A stretch of DNA of 64,000 nucleotides from positions 1 to 64,000 of the forward strand of contig JBMOOQ010000060.1 of the NCBI GenBank assembly GCA_049324435.1, in the 5' to 3' direction. A program made the translations under genes and the position numbers. The notes beneath the pieces were generated by a model. That model made no database searches. It was not told the origin of the DNA and worked only from the letters and a program-made list of their open reading frames with translations. Below, in pieces: positions 16,569 to 23,469 of the stretch. Within the stretch, counting starts at the first letter, position 1; each line of letters starts with the position of its first letter. The stretch comes from Pseudorhodoplanes sp049324435. GTDB lineage: Bacteria > Pseudomonadota > Alphaproteobacteria > Rhizobiales > Xanthobacteraceae.

Positions 16569-17215
16569 CACGCCCTCCACCGATTGAGCACGCGCCGCAG
16601 ACCAGCGTCCGGCGCTTCCTCCGGGACCGCGCAATTCCAATTCCGCATTTCAATTTGCGTGTCGGGATAGGCCGGAACGGTGACAAGCGACATTTCGTAA
16701 AGCAGCGCCTCGTTCACCGTGCGGATGATCGCGCCGCGCCGCGGATTGCCATCCTCGTCAAGCGAGCCGTCATCCGGCTCTTGCGTGATGGTTTCCGCGT
16801 TCTTCACCGTGCGTTGCGGCGGCAACCGGAAGCCCGGCGATAGCCCCACGACAAGCCCGGCCTTGAACGCCGTGAGCGCGTCCCGCACCCATGTCACGTC
16901 CTCTAGCTCTGGCGGGATCGTCGCCTCAAAAACCACCGCGTCCGGCGTGTCCCGAATATCGAGCGTGCCGGCCGATCGGCTTGCAAGCGGGCGGTCATAG
17001 CGATGCCCGCTCAGCAGGTGAATGTCCTCGGACGGCATTTCGAGCCGATAAGCGAACGCACGCGGCGCAATGCGTTCCTTTTTCGGCTTGCCGCCATTGC
17101 GGCCACCGTCCGACAGCACGGCGGTCCGCCCATACGGGAATTTGCCGCGCACGCGGGTTTTCCCGCCTGCACGACGAATTTCCAGATCGCCCGAGTGACC
17201 GCCGTAAAGCAGCAT
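16568..17215 (-). CDS. HK97-family prohead protease
   Basis: A 215-residue maturation protease that cleaves the capsid delta domain and scaffolding during head assembly. Diagnostic segments are LLSGHRYDRPLASRSAGTL (with the His), GLSPGFR, and EALLYEMSLVTVPAYPDTQIE (with the Ser of the EMSLVTVPA motif). Start and stop both overlap neighbours by TGATG, giving tight coupling between capsid, protease and connector. Confidence 0.92.
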   Translation of the reverse strand: MLLYGGHSGDLEIRRAGGKTRVRGKFPYGRTAVLSDGGRNGGKPKKERIAPRAFAYRLEMPSEDIHLLSGHRYDRPLASRSAGTLDIRDTPDAVVFEATIPPELEDVTWVRDALTAFKAGLVVGLSPGFRLPPQRTVKNAETITQEPDDGSLDEDGNPRRGAIIRTVNEALLYEMSLVTVPAYPDTQIEMRNWNCAVPEEAPDAGLRRVLNRWRA

Positions 17216-18480
17216 CAGTTGTAGACCTGCACGTTGGTCAAGATTTCCAGCTGTTCGGCCCGCGTCGCGGTCACGTCAGCCGTCACCAGTGCCGTGAGCC
17301 TCAGCCCGCCGCTGGCCGCGTCCGAGTAGACATCACGAACGACATCAATTCCGCCGAACGTTGCGAGATATGCGGGCGCCACGCCGTTCTTGACCACGGT
17401 CAAAAGCGCAGTCGTGTTGCCCAGATCGGGGCTGCCACCGGGCGCGGCGAGCGCGTTCGATGACATCACGACATTCGGAACGTTGCGGGTCAAGCGGTCC
17501 CATTCGGTCACGCCCGAGCCTTCATCGAAAATGATGCCGTCCATCTGGTCATAGACCTCGGGCCGAACCAGCAAGCGAACGTCCCCTGGACCGTTCGCGC
17601 TGTTCGCGACCATGAAGCGCACCACGGCCGAGCGGAACGCGCCCCACGATGCAGCCGCGTTCACCGCGGTTGACGTGATGCCATACGATCCGACCAGGAG
17701 GCCGGCCGGCTCACCCGATCCGCCCGCGCCGCGGAATACGGCCCGGTCCAATTCGACCGCGATGCAGCCCTGCATGTCGCGTCGCACCGCCTGTTCCAGT
17801 CCGGCGCCGCTCTGTTTGAGCGCGCGGCGCGTGATTTTCATCTGAATGCCGAGCGTGTTGTTCGGTGCCACCGAACGCTCCGCCGTGGTGTAGACGGTCG
17901 GACCAGCAACGGCGCCGGTCTCAGTCGTCTGCCATCCCGCCGTCACGCTGGACGATGTGATGGGCCACTCTTGCGAGCCGGAGTCGATGTTGATTGCTGC
18001 GACGCCCATTCGGGAAAATGCCGCGTCCGCGAAAATCCGGTCGATGACCGGCATGGTTTTCGTCGGGCTGTAGACGCCGGAAGCGATGGTTTCGCCGGCG
18101 CGCTTTTCCAGCGCCTGCCACGGCACCGGAATGCCGCGATAGCTGCCCTTGGAACGCATCTCCGAAACGACTTCGGCGGTTGCGCCTTCCAGCGCGCGGC
18201 CCTCATCGTAATGCGCCACGACCTGCCGGCACTCGAAGCCATCGACCAGCTTCGACCATTCGGTGCCCTCGCGGGTCTCGAGCTCTTTGCCCGCCTCGCG
18301 GCGTTCGGTATCTTCGGCAATGAGCGCCGCGCGATACCGCGTCTCGTTCTGGCGATATTCCAGGTCCATGGCTTCCATGGACCGGGTTTCGTCCTCAGTC
18401 GGCTTCTCCTTGCCGACCAGGCCAGCGAGCGCGGAGCGAATCTCGCTCTGGCGCCGCTGAATTTTCACACTCTCAAGCAT
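17215..18480 (-). CDS. HK97-family major capsid protein
   Basis: A 421-residue capsid subunit. The N-terminal 110 or so residues are charged and helical (the delta/scaffold domain removed by the protease). The mature fold shows PVIDRIFADAAFSRMGVAAINI, FRGAGGSGEPAGLLV and, near the end, a VVRDVYSDAASGGLRLTALV strand region. The ATG at 18480 follows GAGG by six bases; a TTG six bases earlier is less likely. It overlaps the HNH gene by eight bases. Confidence 0.93.
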   Translation of the reverse strand: MLESVKIQRRQSEIRSALAGLVGKEKPTEDETRSMEAMDLEYRQNETRYRAALIAEDTERREAGKELETREGTEWSKLVDGFECRQVVAHYDEGRALEGATAEVVSEMRSKGSYRGIPVPWQALEKRAGETIASGVYSPTKTMPVIDRIFADAAFSRMGVAAINIDSGSQEWPITSSSVTAGWQTTETGAVAGPTVYTTAERSVAPNNTLGIQMKITRRALKQSGAGLEQAVRRDMQGCIAVELDRAVFRGAGGSGEPAGLLVGSYGITSTAVNAAASWGAFRSAVVRFMVANSANGPGDVRLLVRPEVYDQMDGIIFDEGSGVTEWDRLTRNVPNVVMSSNALAAPGGSPDLGNTTALLTVVKNGVAPAYLATFGGIDVVRDVYSDAASGGLRLTALVTADVTATRAEQLEILTNVQVYN

Positions 18481-18793
18481 GTTCAACCTCTTTCGTGATT
18501 GGGGGAATGGCGCGGATCAGATCGCGCCACGCCGCGCGCTCAGGATGAATTTCATCCAGCCCGACCTCTTGTCGGGTTTTCCGGGAATGACAGCGGACGC
18601 AAAGCGTCTGCAAATTCTCAGGATCGAACGCGCGTTCGGGATGCGTTCGAACCGGCTGAATATGATCCACCTCCAGCCGGCCATGGGCGCCGCACGACAC
18701 GCATTTGAATCCGTCGCGCCGCTTCACCTGCAACCGGACAGCTTTCCAGCGCGGGGAGCGGATGACAGCCGCGGAATATCGTTCGTACCGCAT
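18473..18793 (-). CDS. HNH endonuclease
   Basis: A 106-residue HNH nuclease: a CVSCGAHGRLEVDHIQPV core with zinc cysteines and the catalytic His, ENLQTLC with the Asn, and CHSRKTRQEVG with the second His and basic tail. HNH proteins next to terminase genes in cos-type phages such as HK97 (gp74) support terminase cutting at cos. It starts two bases after the terminase stop. Confidence 0.92.
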   Translation of the reverse strand: MRYERYSAAVIRSPRWKAVRLQVKRRDGFKCVSCGAHGRLEVDHIQPVRTHPERAFDPENLQTLCVRCHSRKTRQEVGLDEIHPERAAWRDLIRAIPPITKEVEHA

Positions 18794-18795
18794 GG

Positions 18796-20307
18796 CTACA
18801 CCCAGACCGCGGCGCGGTTTTTCTTGACGGTGCGGCCGGCGAGCCTTGCGCCTTCGGCAACCGCGATCACGCTGGCAGCCGCCGCGTCGATCCTTCCGAG
18901 GCTTCGCGCCTTCGCAATCTTGGCTGAGCCGGTCGGATCGACTAGGACAACCGCGTCACCGAATGCCGAGCGCAGCAGCAGGCTTTCCTTTGCCATCACG
19001 CGGCGATCGAAAACCCATTGCCGGAAGCGTTCCGTGTCCTCGCCGGAGTCCTTCCAGCCTTGCCCGCGCCATGTCGGCACGATGCGCAGCGCCGTCTTGT
19101 TCAGCGCCTCGATGAACTCGGATTGCCGGAAGCGGTCGCAGCACAACGCGGCGATCGGGTAGCCTTCGAGCTTCGCCAGCATCCCGGCCACGAACTGGTC
19201 AACCGGCACGACATTGGAGCCGAGCACGACAAGCTCGCCCCGTTGCTGCATCTGGACGTAACGGTCCCCGACGCCATCGTTGCGCCCCCGGTCGAGCAGC
19301 GCCGGCACAGACGGGAACGCGCCATAGGCTTCAAGCCTTCCGGTTTCCGGCCAGAAGCTCGCCCATGCCGACATCGACATCGAGCCGCCCAGGTCGATGC
19401 CGCAGACCAACGGACCTTCGCGCGGCGGCAATGTCGCCACCTCGCATTTGAGCCACTGGTCCGCGGTAATCAGGACGGCGCGGTTTTCGTCGCTGACACG
19501 CTGATTCAAATTCAACAGGCGAAAGCTTGCCAGCGTAGAGCCGCCCCGCTGCATCGCCCGGCGGGCTTGCGCGCGAAGCCATTCGAGCGACGATCCGATG
19601 CCCTCGACCGCGCCGGGATTGGCCGCCTTGATCGCCTCGACATCATCGGGAGCGCAGCCATCGGGGGCGCGATGTTCCTGCGTGAAGATTCCTTCGCCGC
19701 CTTCATCCAGCAGCTTGGAAAAACTGTGAGCGTCATTCGGGGCGCTGGTCGAGATAACCAAGGCCCGGCCGGACCTCTTGCCGAGCGCGCTAAAAATTGC
19801 GGCTTCGAGCTGGTCGCCCTTCTCATCCCACGCGCCGCGTTCGTCTAGAAGCGCGAACACGGGCGACAAGCCGAGCGCATTCTTGGCGTCCGATGCTAGC
19901 ACCCGGATTGAGTGCCCGCCGCCGTCGCCCTCATACCGAATTTCCAGACGCGGCGATCGGGCGAAGGTCAGCAGCTTCCGCGTCTTGGTCGGAAGCGATG
20001 CCGCCAAGCCCTGAATGTATTTCCAGGCAATCGCGCCTTGGTCACGGGTCTTGGCCGCGAGGATGATTTCGCGTCGTGGCTGACGGTCGATCTTGCCGAG
20101 CAATACCGCCAGCGCCAGCCCGGCGCCGAGCATCGTCTTGCCCGCGCCACGGCCAACCGACAGGGCAGCGATCGTTACGCCGGGAGCCAACGCGCCTTCG
20201 ATGAAACGCCGCTGAAAATCCGCCAGCACAATCTTCTTGCCGGCAGACGGACCCTCCGGGAGCCGCAGGGTTTTCAGGAACGCAATCGCGTCGTCGGCCG
20301 TGCTCAT
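18796..20307 (-). CDS. terL: Phage terminase, large subunit
   Basis: About 503 residues. An ATPase domain has a Walker A-like SVGRGAGKT, Walker B FALLDERGAW, and VISTSAPND. The C-terminal RNase H-like nuclease part shows CGIDLGGSMS (first metal-binding Asp) and later ALCCDRFRQSEF and SVIAVAEGARLA. It translocates and cuts DNA during packaging. The ATG giving MSTADDAIAFLK fits the family; upstream residues are Gly/Pro-rich and unlikely. No small-terminase gene is recognised next to it. Confidence 0.92.
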   Translation of the reverse strand: MSTADDAIAFLKTLRLPEGPSAGKKIVLADFQRRFIEGALAPGVTIAALSVGRGAGKTMLGAGLALAVLLGKIDRQPRREIILAAKTRDQGAIAWKYIQGLAASLPTKTRKLLTFARSPRLEIRYEGDGGGHSIRVLASDAKNALGLSPVFALLDERGAWDEKGDQLEAAIFSALGKRSGRALVISTSAPNDAHSFSKLLDEGGEGIFTQEHRAPDGCAPDDVEAIKAANPGAVEGIGSSLEWLRAQARRAMQRGGSTLASFRLLNLNQRVSDENRAVLITADQWLKCEVATLPPREGPLVCGIDLGGSMSMSAWASFWPETGRLEAYGAFPSVPALLDRGRNDGVGDRYVQMQQRGELVVLGSNVVPVDQFVAGMLAKLEGYPIAALCCDRFRQSEFIEALNKTALRIVPTWRGQGWKDSGEDTERFRQWVFDRRVMAKESLLLRSAFGDAVVLVDPTGSAKIAKARSLGRIDAAAASVIAVAEGARLAGRTVKKNRAAVWV

Positions 20308-20461
20308 GGGGCGCCCCCATGGGCCGGGAGCGAGAAAGCAAGAGCCCCCCACCACGCTAGTAGTCCCCCCCATGCCCTAAGCCATTGGGACCAAAGGAGA
20401 ATTTCGCGCGAAGTTGCCTGCTCCTCCCCCCATGAAAATGCGTGTGATTTCAATGGCTTGG
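20308..20461. other. Non-coding gap before terminase with C/G runs
   Basis: 154 bases without a gene between the neck gene and terL. It contains runs of six or seven C at 20346-20351 and 20366-20372 flanking a short AT-containing ACCACGCTAGTAGT segment. Because cos sites commonly lie just before terminase genes, this is a place to look for the packaging site, but I see no defined cos signature. Confidence 0.3.
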
Positions 20462-20827
20462 TCATGGCCGCGCCTGACATGACCAGGTAGCGCCGGCCGG
20501 GTCGCTCGACACGCTGATGACCGAATAGCTCTTGCCCTTGACCTCGATCAGATCGCCGGGCGCTGGCTCGACCTCGATCGAGGTGGCCACGATCACGACC
20601 TTTACGTCGCCCGCCTCGATCAGCGAGCCGGCGCGGTAGCTGGCGTCGTATTCGTCGAGGAAGCCGCGGGCCGGATACTCGACCAGGACAGGCGCGGGCG
20701 GGTCGAAGGGATCGTAAGGCGGGCTGTCAGGGATGACCGATCGGCTGACCGTCAGGTCGTGCGGGACCAATGCGCTTTCGAGCGCGGCAGCGATATCATC
20801 TGCTAGGCCGCCTTCAAGTATGCTCAC
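20462..20827 (-). CDS. Head-completion (neck) protein, lambda FII-like
   Basis: A 121-residue protein whose C-terminal half (VEPAPGDLIEVKGKSYSVI then SSDPAGATWSCQAR) resembles the small beta-barrel head-tail joining proteins such as lambda FII. The start codon is GTG. The best promoter upstream places transcription almost on that GTG, implying a leaderless message. It is the first gene of the leftward head operon, unlike most phages where neck genes follow the capsid genes. Assignment is by pattern, moderate confidence. Confidence 0.65.
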   Translation of the reverse strand: MSILEGGLADDIAAALESALVPHDLTVSRSVIPDSPPYDPFDPPAPVLVEYPARGFLDEYDASYRAGSLIEAGDVKVVIVATSIEVEPAPGDLIEVKGKSYSVISVSSDPAGATWSCQARP

Positions 20828-20833
20828 CCTGAG

Positions 20834-20862
20834 AATATGATTGATTTGTCAGCATAATTCAA
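20834..20862 (-). promoter_or_regulatory. Promoter of the head operon
   Basis: On the minus strand TTGAAT (20857-20862) and CATATT (20834-20839) are separated by 17 bases in an AT-rich patch. Transcription would begin at or within a base or two of the GTG of the neck gene. A TACCAA-C-TTGGTA palindrome further upstream (20975-20987) lies inside the gap before the 69-residue gene and may be regulatory. Confidence 0.5.
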
Positions 20863-20993
20863 GCCGTGTTCCCTTTGCGTTCTTCGGTTCGCGCGGACGC
20901 GTCCGGCGGGCGAGTCCGATCAAGGGCTTACAGGGGGACGGTTGCAGGTCGCGGGCGGGCGCGAGGCGACGCTTTACCAACTTGGTAGTGCGG

Positions 20994-21203
20994 TTACTCC
21001 GCAGCGCGCCTGTCCATCTCGATCGCGACTGTTGCAAACGCCGCCGCCCAAAGCTCTTGCGGACAGGACATTTTGAAATTGCCGTCGCGGTCATAAAGAG
21101 TCCAAACGCCATCGACGTGGCGCAACTCATAGCCCCAGTCCGATTCCTTGCTCGCCTCATTGAAGGCCTTCGCGGTCGAAAAAAACGGCAGACGTTCCAT
21201 CAT
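20994..21203 (-). CDS. Small hypothetical protein
   Basis: A 69-residue protein with a strong ribosome site (GAGGGAGGGA) just before two consecutive ATG codons; the second, at 21200, has the better spacing. It contains GYELRHVDGVWTLYDRDGNF, which looks like a small beta-hairpin, and a C-terminal helix (CPQELWAAAFATVAIEMDRR). No family recognised. A 17-base palindrome lies just upstream. It could be a regulatory or helper-interaction protein; this is a guess from position. Confidence 0.7.
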   Translation of the reverse strand: MMERLPFFSTAKAFNEASKESDWGYELRHVDGVWTLYDRDGNFKMSCPQELWAAAFATVAIEMDRRAAE

Positions 21204-21215
21204 TCCCTCCCTCTC

Positions 21216-21232
21216 GTTACGGAAACCGTAAC
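21216..21232. promoter_or_regulatory. Palindrome upstream of the 69-residue gene
   Basis: GTTACGG-AAA-CCGTAAC, two perfect 7-base arms around a three-base centre, 13 bases before the leftward ATG. Its position suggests an operator at the promoter of the small gene. It does not match the TGGCT-N3-AGCCA operators, so a different regulator, of host or helper origin, may act here. Confidence 0.5.
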
Positions 21233-21357
21233 ACGTTGGTTACGCATTCGAGCGCGCCAAAAAAAATTGCGAGCCGCCCGCCCGCCCAAAATCTCAATTC
21301 CAAGCTTCTCTTTCTCTCTTAAACCTTAGTCAGTGCTCGATGGTGAGGCCTGAGCTT

Positions 21358-21423
21358 CGGGCATAGTCCGACCATCCATGGCGGGCGCGACGATGCGCGC
21401 TGGCCAAGGATGGGACTAGCCCG
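21358..21423. ncRNA. Long structured hairpin in a non-coding region
   Basis: Within the 433-base gene-free stretch 21204-21636, complementary blocks nest in order: CGGGC/GCCCG, TAGTCC/GGACTA, CATCC/GGATG, TGGC/GCCA, GCGCG/CGCGC, 25 base pairs with only small bulges. Further hairpins follow: CGGCCC/GGGCCG (21446-21465), GCGGCG/CGCCGC (21465-21488), and CTGTG/CACAG within 21556-21584. A pyrimidine tract lies at 21300-21320. This is far more structure than ordinary spacer DNA and may be a non-coding RNA or a packaging or replication site; strand and function are not determined. Confidence 0.55.
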
Positions 21424-21636
21424 GGGAAGGTGTGCTCGACGGAGCCGGCCCTCGCATACGGGCCGCGGCGTCAGACTCTCTGCGCCGCGTTGCCTGCTAC
21501 TTTCGACGGTGAGAGAACCGCCGGCGCGCGCGCTTCAGGCTTTCGTCCTGCGCTTGGGCTGTGCACGCTTTCCCACAGTAGCCCGTTCCGACTCTTGCGC
21601 TGCCGTCTTACCCGACCACAAGAATCGCGGTCGGCA

Positions 21637-21870
21637 TTAGTCGGTGCGCCTCCACTCGAACCGCTCGCGGCCCGTCAGACCGGATGCGGTGCGCGCGTAC
21701 TCAAGGCCCGCCTGTTTCGCTCGCGTCTCGTTTGCAAGGTCAGATGCAGGCCAATCGGATTCAGGCCATCCAGCGGCCCCGAAATGAGCGCGATACATAT
21801 CCAGATGGCGGGGATCCGGCTTCACCGCGACATGCGCGGGCCTGCCGTTGACGTACAGGTGCCACGTCAT
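21637..21870 (-). CDS. Small hypothetical protein
   Basis: A 77-residue protein starting MTWHLYVNGRPAHVAV, at an ATG overlapping the stop of the preceding gene (ATGA). The sequence is rich in aromatic and charged residues (YRAHFGAAGWPESDWPASDL). No family recognised. Coupling to the upstream gene suggests a joint role in the element. Confidence 0.65.
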   Translation of the reverse strand: MTWHLYVNGRPAHVAVKPDPRHLDMYRAHFGAAGWPESDWPASDLANETRAKQAGLEYARTASGLTGRERFEWRRTD

Positions 21871-22568
21871 CGCAGCACCCGCCCGTCCGGCAGGCGAACC
21901 CGGCTTCGCCCGGTCACCGCCGGTTCTATGCTGACGTTGCTCAGGTCGCGCTTGTGGGGCGCTTTGAGCTTCCGCCGGATCGCGGCGTCCGCCTTGCTCG
22001 GGACGTATCCGGTGCCTTCGCAATCCACCTCAAACGGATTGGCCGGACACCAGCCCAAGTCCGGCTCTCCATCCTCGTCCGGCTCGCGGCCGTCGTGTTC
22101 AAGCTCGCCTTGGTCAAGCGGGTCGCCTTCCCGGTCATCGTCGCCGCCGGCGGCCCAGATGCCATGATCCTGGCCGTTGCCGATGATCGGATTCGTGCTG
22201 CCGAGCGACGGCTCGCGGTCGCCGTTTTCCTCGTCGTGCTCGTCCTCGACCTCGCGGTCGGGATCGCCGTCCAGCCCGTCATAAACGTCGATCAGGAACG
22301 CGATGACGTTCGCCAACTGAGCGCGAATGTCTTGATCGGGACGGAGGGGAAGGTTAGATTCGGTGTGCTCTTTCGTGCCCTGAGCTTTCTGCGATTTGGC
22401 CCCTGCATTCCCAGTGCGGGGGCTTCGCATTTCAGGGCAGGGCGGCGGATCATCCGGTGCGGGAAGCCGCGAAGATTCCCTTTTCGCTTCAATGGGGGCA
22501 CTTCGCCCGCACCTTTGCGCTAAGTCCGCGTTCGGCTTGGTGTTTGCCACACCGTCACCGCCCACCAT
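21867..22568 (-). CDS. Acidic hypothetical protein, open frame reaching into attR
   Basis: Up to 233 residues. After a low-complexity N-terminus comes a helix (QLANVIAFLIDVYDGLDGDPD), then a strongly acidic region (EVEDEHDEENGDREPSLGS, GGDDDREGDPLDQGELEHD) and a basic C-terminus. Similar acidic proteins with repeated EPSLGS-like units are common in rhizobial prophages. The start is uncertain: the first ATG uses one base outside the element (22568), with the rest in the attachment core; an internal ATG at 22430 lacks a ribosome site. After excision the first codon would become TTG. Confidence 0.6.
   Translation of the reverse strand: MVGGDGVANTKPNADLAQRCGRSAPIEAKRESSRLPAPDDPPPCPEMRSPRTGNAGAKSQKAQGTKEHTESNLPLRPDQDIRAQLANVIAFLIDVYDGLDGDPDREVEDEHDEENGDREPSLGSTNPIIGNGQDHGIWAAGGDDDREGDPLDQGELEHDGREPDEDGEPDLGWCPANPFEVDCEGTGYVPSKADAAIRRKLKAPHKRDLSNVSIEPAVTGRSRVRLPDGRVLR
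22552..22567 (+). repeat. attR core
   Basis: Exact copy of the last 16 bases of tRNA-Val (CCGTCACCGCCCACCA), in the same orientation as the copy at 12067-12082. Nothing resembling the rest of a tRNA precedes it. It marks the far border of the element. Confidence 0.9.
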
Positions 22569-22712
22569 TTTCCCCTATCGATCGTCAAGCGGCAACGACG
22601 CGCGCTACCTGCGGGCCGTTAACCTTGCACGCCACGGCTGTGTATGTCCGGGTTGCAACCAAAAATATATATTGATATCCTGCGATAATCATGAGTTGCA
22701 GGGAGGGTCGTT

Positions 22713-23420
22713 ATGACCGTTGCGGTGCGCCCGGATATTCTGTCTTGCCTACTGTCAATGCGACAGGACGTTGAGCAAAGGATCGCAACGCTCGACCGTT
22801 TCCGCGCGGTGAAGGCGCTCGAACAGACCATTGCCGATTTCCCCGGCCTCGACGATCTGATCCGGTCGCTGTCGGATATTCGCGACCGAGTTCGGGCGGA
22901 ACTCGACAATACCCGCGAGTTCCGGGCGCTGCGATCGATTGAGCGGATCATTCCCGAACTCTCCGAAGTGCTTGCGCTGATGGACGACGCGCCTGCCGGC
23001 GGGGATCGGCCGGCTGACGCCGCACCGGTCGATGCGGCTAAAGCTCAATCCGAGCCCGGACCCGGGATGCCGGAACGAGCCGGGTCAGCCGAGACCGGCC
23101 CTGACGTCAGCGGCTTTGAAATGGCGGCGTTCGACGCCGCGGACACCAGCAGCGCGATGGCGGAGCCTGAGCCGGGCGCTCCCTGTATGGCAGATGCGTC
23201 ACCTAGCGGACGTCAGGAAAGTTCGGAAACGCAGGACCGGACGTCGCGGTCAGATGCCATGCCACCCGGGCCGAATGCCGGGCCCACGCCATCGCTTGCC
23301 GACAGTGTTGCGCAACTGATGGCGTCGATGTCGCCGCAACGGGAAGGGCAGGTGCTGCCGGCGCCGCATCCTCCGGAACGCGGCGATGCGCCGCTCACAC
23401 CTGCGGAACGCGCCGCATAA
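22713..23420 (+). CDS. Hypothetical protein with helical N-terminus and disordered tail
   Basis: A 235-residue protein preceded by GGGAGG. Residues about 1-95 are helical with an internally similar pattern (DRFRAVKALEQTIADFPGLDDL and EFRALRSIERIIPELSEVLAL). The remainder is Pro/Ala/Glu-rich and probably disordered, ending in another short helix (LADSVAQLMASM). No signal peptide or family recognised. It lies outside the element border and 49 bases before a second unknown gene, so the two probably form an operon. Confidence 0.75.
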   Translation: MTVAVRPDILSCLLSMRQDVEQRIATLDRFRAVKALEQTIADFPGLDDLIRSLSDIRDRVRAELDNTREFRALRSIERIIPELSEVLALMDDAPAGGDRPADAAPVDAAKAQSEPGPGMPERAGSAETGPDVSGFEMAAFDAADTSSAMAEPEPGAPCMADASPSGRQESSETQDRTSRSDAMPPGPNAGPTPSLADSVAQLMASMSPQREGQVLPAPHPPERGDAPLTPAERAA

Positions 23421-23469
23421 CGGCGGGCCGCCATTCGCACGCAATCGAGGCCTTTGGTGGGAGATGGCA

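Larger units (their letters stand above)
12083..22567. mobile_element. Integrated phage satellite-like element (head genes only)
   Basis: About 10.5 kb between a 16-bp repeat of the tRNA-Val 3' end. It carries a tyrosine integrase beside the tRNA, a ribbon-helix-helix regulator with paired operators, two tandem zinc-finger proteins, a tightly packed leftward head module (neck, large terminase, HNH, capsid, protease, connector, portal), small unknown genes and a structured non-coding region. I find no tail, tape-measure, baseplate, holin, lysin or replication gene. All frames are open. This composition matches capsid-forming phage-inducible islands, which make their own heads and borrow helper tails; a decayed prophage is the alternative. 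The assignment is inferred from gene content. Confidence 0.8.

Noticed and set aside
12083..22567. Ordinary defective prophage
   Set aside because: Kept as alternative only: both borders are exact, all frames are intact and genes overlap tightly, which is not the picture of random decay.
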